A DNA stretch of 38,483 nucleotides from contig JAQNCT010000019.1 in assembly GCA_029077825.1 (NCBI GenBank), forward strand, positions 1 through 38,483, read 5' to 3'. This document shows, piece by piece, positions 34,681 through 38,483 of the stretch. This stretch comes from Acidocella sp. (GTDB lineage Bacteria > Pseudomonadota > Alphaproteobacteria > Acetobacterales > Acetobacteraceae). The position numbers and the translations under genes are program-made. Under the pieces are notes generated by a model. That model was not told the DNA's origin and did not search any database. It saw only the letters and a list, made by a program, of their open reading frames with translations. The stretch's first letter is position 1, and each line of letters starts with the position of its first letter.

Positions 34681-36507
34681 ATGGATATGCATCAGGCCGA
34701 TTCGTTTGCCGCCGACCCTGATAGGGTGCTGCATAGCGTGTTTGGGCTACCTGGATTCCGTGGCGAGCAGCAGGCAGTTATTTCGCATGTGATGAGTGGC
34801 GGTGATGCAATTGTTTTAATGCCGACCGGCGGCGGCAAGTCACTTTGCTACCAATTACCCTCGTTATGCCGCCCTGGTGTGGGTGTTGTGGTCTCGCCGT
34901 TGATTGCACTGATGCGCAACCAGGTGGCGGCGATGCGCCAATTAGGGGTGAATGCGGCGGCGATTAATTCCAGCATGAGCCCGGCGGATCGCGCCCAGGT
35001 AAGGGCCGATTTGCGGGCCGGGACGCTGGATATTTTGTATGTGGCGCCGGAGCGCCTGATGCAGCCGGATTTTTTAGAGATGCTTGACGAGGCGCTCATT
35101 GCGCTGTTTGCCATCGATGAGGCGCATTGCGTCAGCCAATGGGGGCATGATTTCCGGCCGGAATATTTGCAACTGGCAGCGCTGGGGCGACTGTTTCCAG
35201 GTGTGCCGCGCATCGCGCTGACCGCCACGGCGGATATGCAGTCACGCGAGGAAATTCGAAGGCGGCTGAACCTTGATGAAGCTCGGCTATTTCTAGCAAG
35301 TTTCGACCGGCCCAACATTCGCTACGCAGTGGTGCCCAAAGCTGCACCTTTGAAGCAACTTCTGACATTTTTGAAGGCCCATGAGGGTGAAAGCGGGATC
35401 GTTTATTGCCTGAGCCGCAACACAGTTGATGAGACCGCCGCGGCGCTTAAAGCCGCCGGGGTTAACGCCCTACCCTATCATGCGCGTCTGGACCCGGCGG
35501 TGCGCGCGCGCCATCAGGATGCGTTTCTCTCCGAGGAAGGCCTGGTGCTGGTGGCCACCATCGCATTTGGGATGGGGATTGATAAACCTGACGTGCGGTT
35601 TGTCGTGCATCTGGATTTACCAGGCAGTTTGGAGGCGTTCTACCAAGAGACAGGGCGGGCGGGGCGCGATGGCATGCCAGCTGAAACGCTCCTGTTGTAC
35701 GGCACGCAGGATATTGTGTTCCGCCGCAATATGATCGACCAAAGCGGCTCACCCGATGACATTAAGCGGGTAGAGCGCAGCAAGCTCGATGCGCTGCTGG
35801 GGATTTGCGAGACAGCGTCCTGCCGCCGCCAGGCGATATTGGCGCATTTCGGTGAGACCATGACCCAAGGTTGTGGCAATTGCGACACCTGCCTGAACCC
35901 AGCCGAGACCTGGGACGCCACCACCGCCTGCCGTAAGGCGCTTTCTGCCATGCTGCGTACCGGCCAGCGTTTTGGCACCGGGCATGTAGTGGATGTTCTA
36001 TTGGGGATAAAAACAGAAAAAATTTTGAAGTTCAGCCACGAGGCTTTGCCAACCTTTGGGGTGGGCACGGAATTAGACCGTAAGGGCTGGGGCTCGCTGT
36101 TCCGGCAGATGATCGTGCGTGGCTTTATTGAAGTGGACCATGATTCCTATGGTGCATTGCGCCTTACCGCCCAGGCTGAGCCGCTCCTCAAGGGCCATGA
36201 AACAGTGCTGTTCCGGCGTGAACGCGCACTGGCATCGTCTAATGTGGTCATGAAAACCAAGACCGCCCGCACCGAATTGACAGGTGCAGCCGCCACATTG
36301 TTTGAGGCGCTGCGAGCCGAACGCTCACGCCTGGCCAAGGAACAGAATGTGCCGGCTTATGTGATTTTCCATGACGCCACACTGGCTGCCATTGCGACCT
36401 TGCGCCCGAGCAGCTTCAGCACCCTGGCCGAGATTCCCGGTATGGGCACGACCAAGGTCGAGCGGTACGGCGCAACCGTACTGAAGGTGGTGAAAGCAGC
36501 CGCCTAA
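34681..36507 (+). CDS. recQ: ATP-dependent DNA helicase RecQ
   Basis: A 608-residue RecQ: Walker A MPTGGGKS at residues 47-54, DEAH at 146-149, the aromatic loop [10 protein letters not shown], the RQ zinc site (CRRQAIL, CGNCDTC), a winged-helix domain and an HRDC domain at the C-terminus ([17 protein letters not shown]). It unwinds forks and recombination intermediates. The start is ATG 34681; in-frame TTG codons upstream lie near AGGGGAG (34658-34664) but with poor spacing. Three bases separate its stop from that of the convergent CBS gene. Confidence 0.96.
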   Translation: MDMHQADSFAADPDRVLHSVFGLPGFRGEQQAVISHVMSGGDAIVLMPTGGGKSLCYQLPSLCRPGVGVVVSPLIALMRNQVAAMRQLGVNAAAINSSMSPADRAQVRADLRAGTLDILYVAPERLMQPDFLEMLDEALIALFAIDEAHCVSQWGHDFRPEYLQLAALGRLFPGVPRIALTATADMQSREEIRRRLNLDEARLFLASFDRPNIRYAVVPKAAPLKQLLTFLKAHEGESGIVYCLSRNTVDETAAALKAAGVNALPYHARLDPAVRARHQDAFLSEEGLVLVATIAFGMGIDKPDVRFVVHLDLPGSLEAFYQETGRAGRDGMPAETLLLYGTQDIVFRRNMIDQSGSPDDIKRVERSKLDALLGICETASCRRQAILAHFGETMTQGCGNCDTCLNPAETWDATTACRKALSAMLRTGQRFGTGHVVDVLLGIKTEKILKFSHEALPTFGVGTELDRKGWGSLFRQMIVRGFIEVDHDSYGALRLTAQAEPLLKGHETVLFRRERALASSNVVMKTKTARTELTGAAATLFEALRAERSRLAKEQNVPAYVIFHDATLAAIATLRPSSFSTLAEIPGMGTTKVERYGATVLKVVKAAA

Positions 36508-36510
36508 GAA

Positions 36511-37209
36511 CTACTGGAATGCCATCCCGGTAGCGGGGTCCACGAATACCAGCTCGTCGACGACTTCCTTAACGCCAGGCGCATTCTCGGCTATCACGTT
36601 GACCGCCTGTTTTTCAGCGTCGCTCATGATGATCCCTTTGAGATAAACCACGCCGCTTTTCACCTCAATGTGTATGCCAGCTTTGGGGGTCCAATTTTCA
36701 CGCTCCAAACTGGCTTTAATATGCTCAGCAATATCAACGTCCGATGGCTTACAGGCTTGAATTTCAATGAGTTTCAACGCCAGGACCCGCAGCAGATCGG
36801 TCCGGCTGATGACACCGACCAGCGCTCCTTCCGATAAGACCGGCAGCCGCTTGATATGTTTGCTCACCATCAACGCCGCCGCATCGGCAAGGGCGGTTTG
36901 CGGAGTCACGGCGATCGGCTCGGCTGTCATGACCTCCGAGACGTGGCGGCCATGGGTTTTGACGTAATCAGCCGCCAGACTGTCCGGCAGGAAGAAAGTC
37001 TTCAGCCAGCCAGCAGGCTTACCGGCGGTGCCGAGCTCAGCGCGGCGCAATAGATCGCCCTCAGTCACAACACCGACAAGCTTGCCAAGCGCATCCACCA
37101 CCGGCAATCCACTGACATGCTGGTCCAGCATGATGCGGGCGGCATCAGCCAGACTGGTGCCCGGCTGCACCGAAATGAGCTTTTTGGTCATCAGTTCAGA
37201 TACGTTCAT
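36511..37209 (-). CDS. CBS-pair and BON domain protein
   Basis: A 232-residue protein with two CBS repeats (residues about 1-60 and 85-145; VSELMTKKLISVQPG, VSEVMTAEPIAVTPQ) and a C-terminal BON domain (residues about 160-228; WTPKAGIHIEVKSGVVYLKG). CBS pairs usually bind adenine nucleotides and sense energy state; BON domains bind membranes or other proteins. No signal peptide is visible, so it is probably cytosolic. AGGAGG lies five bases before the ATG. Its target is not identifiable from context. Confidence 0.9.
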   Translation of the reverse strand: MNVSELMTKKLISVQPGTSLADAARIMLDQHVSGLPVVDALGKLVGVVTEGDLLRRAELGTAGKPAGWLKTFFLPDSLAADYVKTHGRHVSEVMTAEPIAVTPQTALADAAALMVSKHIKRLPVLSEGALVGVISRTDLLRVLALKLIEIQACKPSDVDIAEHIKASLERENWTPKAGIHIEVKSGVVYLKGIIMSDAEKQAVNVIAENAPGVKEVVDELVFVDPATGMAFQ

Positions 37210-37305
37210 GCCACCCTCCTGGATATATAGAGGCTATATGATGACAGCTGTAGGAATGTACCACCTTGATCCGCATCAAACCAATACGAAAGATTTGCGG
37301 GGCTG

Positions 37306-38133
37306 TTAGCCTATCAACAGAGAGCGCATCTGCGAGACGGCAGAGCGGAGAACCGGCAGGAATTCATTGCGCATCTTCTCTTTCGGGGTACGGTCGGCCT
37401 CGGAACTGATGTGCGCCGCCGCAATGACCCGGCCCGATTGGTCACGCACCGGCACCGCCACAGCGCGCAGATTATGCTCCAGCTCGCCATCAATCATGCA
37501 AAATTCCCGCCGGCGGACCTGATCCAGCAGAGCGCGCATGGTCGTTTCATCCGTAATTGTCTCATGGGTGAATTTTTTCATGGTAACCCGCCTGAAATAG
37601 GCATCAAGCTGTTCTGGCTCGAGATGTGCCAGCAAAACCCTCCCCATGGAGGTACAATAAGCTGGCAGATTTTGCCCAACATCACGGTGGACCGATGCCG
37701 CACGCTTGCGGGTTGAGCGGGCGACGTAGATGACCTCATCCCCGGTGAGTACCGAGACCGAACAGGATTCACCGACCGCCTCGCTGACCTGCTCAATAAA
37801 GGGCTGAGCCACCCGAGGCAGCGGGTTCGAGGAGAAATAGGACTGCGAGAGAGTGAGCACCTGCGGAGTTAGGCGATAATATTTCCCATTGGTGTCGATA
37901 TACCCGAGCGCGGTGAGAGTGATTAGGCAACGCCGGACGGTGGCGCGAGGCAACCCAACCAGCTTGGCGATTTCCGCCATGGTGAGTTGGTTACGCTGGC
38001 CGGCAAACGCGCGCATCACCGCCAAGCCGCGGGCAAGGGCAGCGATGTAGTTATTATCCTCCGTCGGGTCGAGCAGGCCACCAGGGGCTATTGGCTCAGG
38101 CGACGCCATTTTGACAATTTTACTGCTCACCAT
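37306..38133 (-). CDS. IclR-family regulator, PcaR/PcaU type
   Basis: A 275-residue regulator. An N-terminal winged helix-turn-helix (residues about 28-90, LTMAEIAKLVGLPRATVRRCLITL) is followed by an effector domain (AYCTSMGRVLLAHL, EHNLRAVAVPVRDQSGRVIAA). The layout resembles PcaR/PcaU, which control protocatechuate or beta-ketoadipate genes, but none is in the window, so the effector is open. Starts at ATG 38133, GTG 38130 and ATG 38109 are all possible; the longest is given. It points away from the last 350 bases, where a divergent target could have been expected but is not seen. Confidence 0.9.
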   Translation of the reverse strand: MVSSKIVKMASPEPIAPGGLLDPTEDNNYIAALARGLAVMRAFAGQRNQLTMAEIAKLVGLPRATVRRCLITLTALGYIDTNGKYYRLTPQVLTLSQSYFSSNPLPRVAQPFIEQVSEAVGESCSVSVLTGDEVIYVARSTRKRAASVHRDVGQNLPAYCTSMGRVLLAHLEPEQLDAYFRRVTMKKFTHETITDETTMRALLDQVRRREFCMIDGELEHNLRAVAVPVRDQSGRVIAAAHISSEADRTPKEKMRNEFLPVLRSAVSQMRSLLIG

Positions 38134-38327
38134 CTAACTTCAGAGACCTTTTATCAAAATATTCCGGACTTTCCTGATAACCCGAACAAGGAACTTTTAT
38201 TGCCTTCTCCTTATGCGCCGCGCAATCATAACCGCGTAGAAAGTTTGGCCTAACAGACGAATACCTTGTAACAAATAAAGATTGCCGCACCGCAGCAAGC
38301 AGGGCGACCCGTTTTATTATGACAAAA
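38134..38327. other. Intergenic region upstream of the IclR gene
   Basis: About 190 AT-rich bases with no credible gene. It holds an inverted repeat TTATCA (38151-38156) / TGATAA (38175-38180), 18 bases apart, which could be a weak operator for the adjacent regulator. No terminator or tRNA was found. Confidence 0.35.
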
Positions 38328-38441
38328 CTAGGTTTTGAGGACAGACTTCCATTCCTCGATCAGAGCTTTTTGCTGGTCGATCTGAGGTGGTCCCCGAAGC
38401 TTGGACAGGAACTGGCTGGTGTTAAGATAGAATCCCGCCGG
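38328..38441 (-). pseudogene. 3' remnant of an unrecognised gene
   Basis: A 37-codon open stretch ending in TAG (38328-38330), with the reading GFYLNTSQFLSKLRGP and the end EEWKSVLKT. It looks like a natural protein C-terminus but is closed upstream by an in-frame stop at 38442-38444 and has no start codon. Another frame carries a short NTKLLAA reading that stops nearby. It may be a decayed gene tail or the end of a frameshifted gene beyond the window edge. I do not recognise the family. Confidence 0.3.
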
Positions 38442-38483
38442 TTAATAATGCCTGGCTATGCGGCCAGGAGCTTGGTGTTGGAC

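Overview
The window looks like a chromosome segment from a motile alphaproteobacterium. An acid-tolerant Acetobacteraceae-type genome is my best guess, from overall gene style, moderately high GC and a flagellin ending in SLLP; this is inference, not a database match. Coding density is very high. I see no tRNA, rRNA, CRISPR array, intact insertion sequence or phage gene.

Region 1 (1-12993, all plus strand) is a flagellar cluster. In order it holds a MotB/OmpA-type protein lacking its membrane part in the visible frame, an unrecognised small membrane protein, fliH, fliI, a FliJ-like gene, flgL, a giant 1141-residue sulfotransferase/glycosyltransferase fusion, flgA, flagellin (fliC) with a strong terminator, fliD, fliS, flgM and a FlgN-like gene. 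Most neighbours overlap by 4 bases (ATGA or GTGA), so they are probably translationally coupled. The fusion protein is the most unusual item. It sits among the filament genes and overlaps flgA, so a role in flagellin modification is a reasonable hypothesis.

Region 2 (12990-19689) holds housekeeping genes: asd (minus), a PaaG-type isomerase (plus), pepA (minus), cysQ (plus), a tiny His/Gly-rich lipoprotein (plus), and trpBA (minus).

Region 3 (19787-29666, plus strand) is a catabolic block: eutB-eutC (ethanolamine ammonia-lyase) with no EutA or microcompartment genes, an MFS transporter, lutA-lutB-lutC (L-lactate oxidation) and two tandem LldP-type lactate permeases. eutB through lutC are packed with overlaps or a 21-base gap. 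This suggests co-transcription of C2/C3 substrate genes that feed acetyl-CoA and pyruvate. Strong terminators follow each permease.

Region 4 (29737-38133) holds fhs (minus), pyk (plus), selO (minus), recQ (plus), a CBS-CBS-BON protein (minus) and an IclR/PcaR-family regulator (minus). The last 350 bases hold the regulator's upstream region and a short 3' remnant of another minus-strand ORF cut by stop codons. Several convergent pairs have stop codons that overlap or lie within 8 bases of each other.
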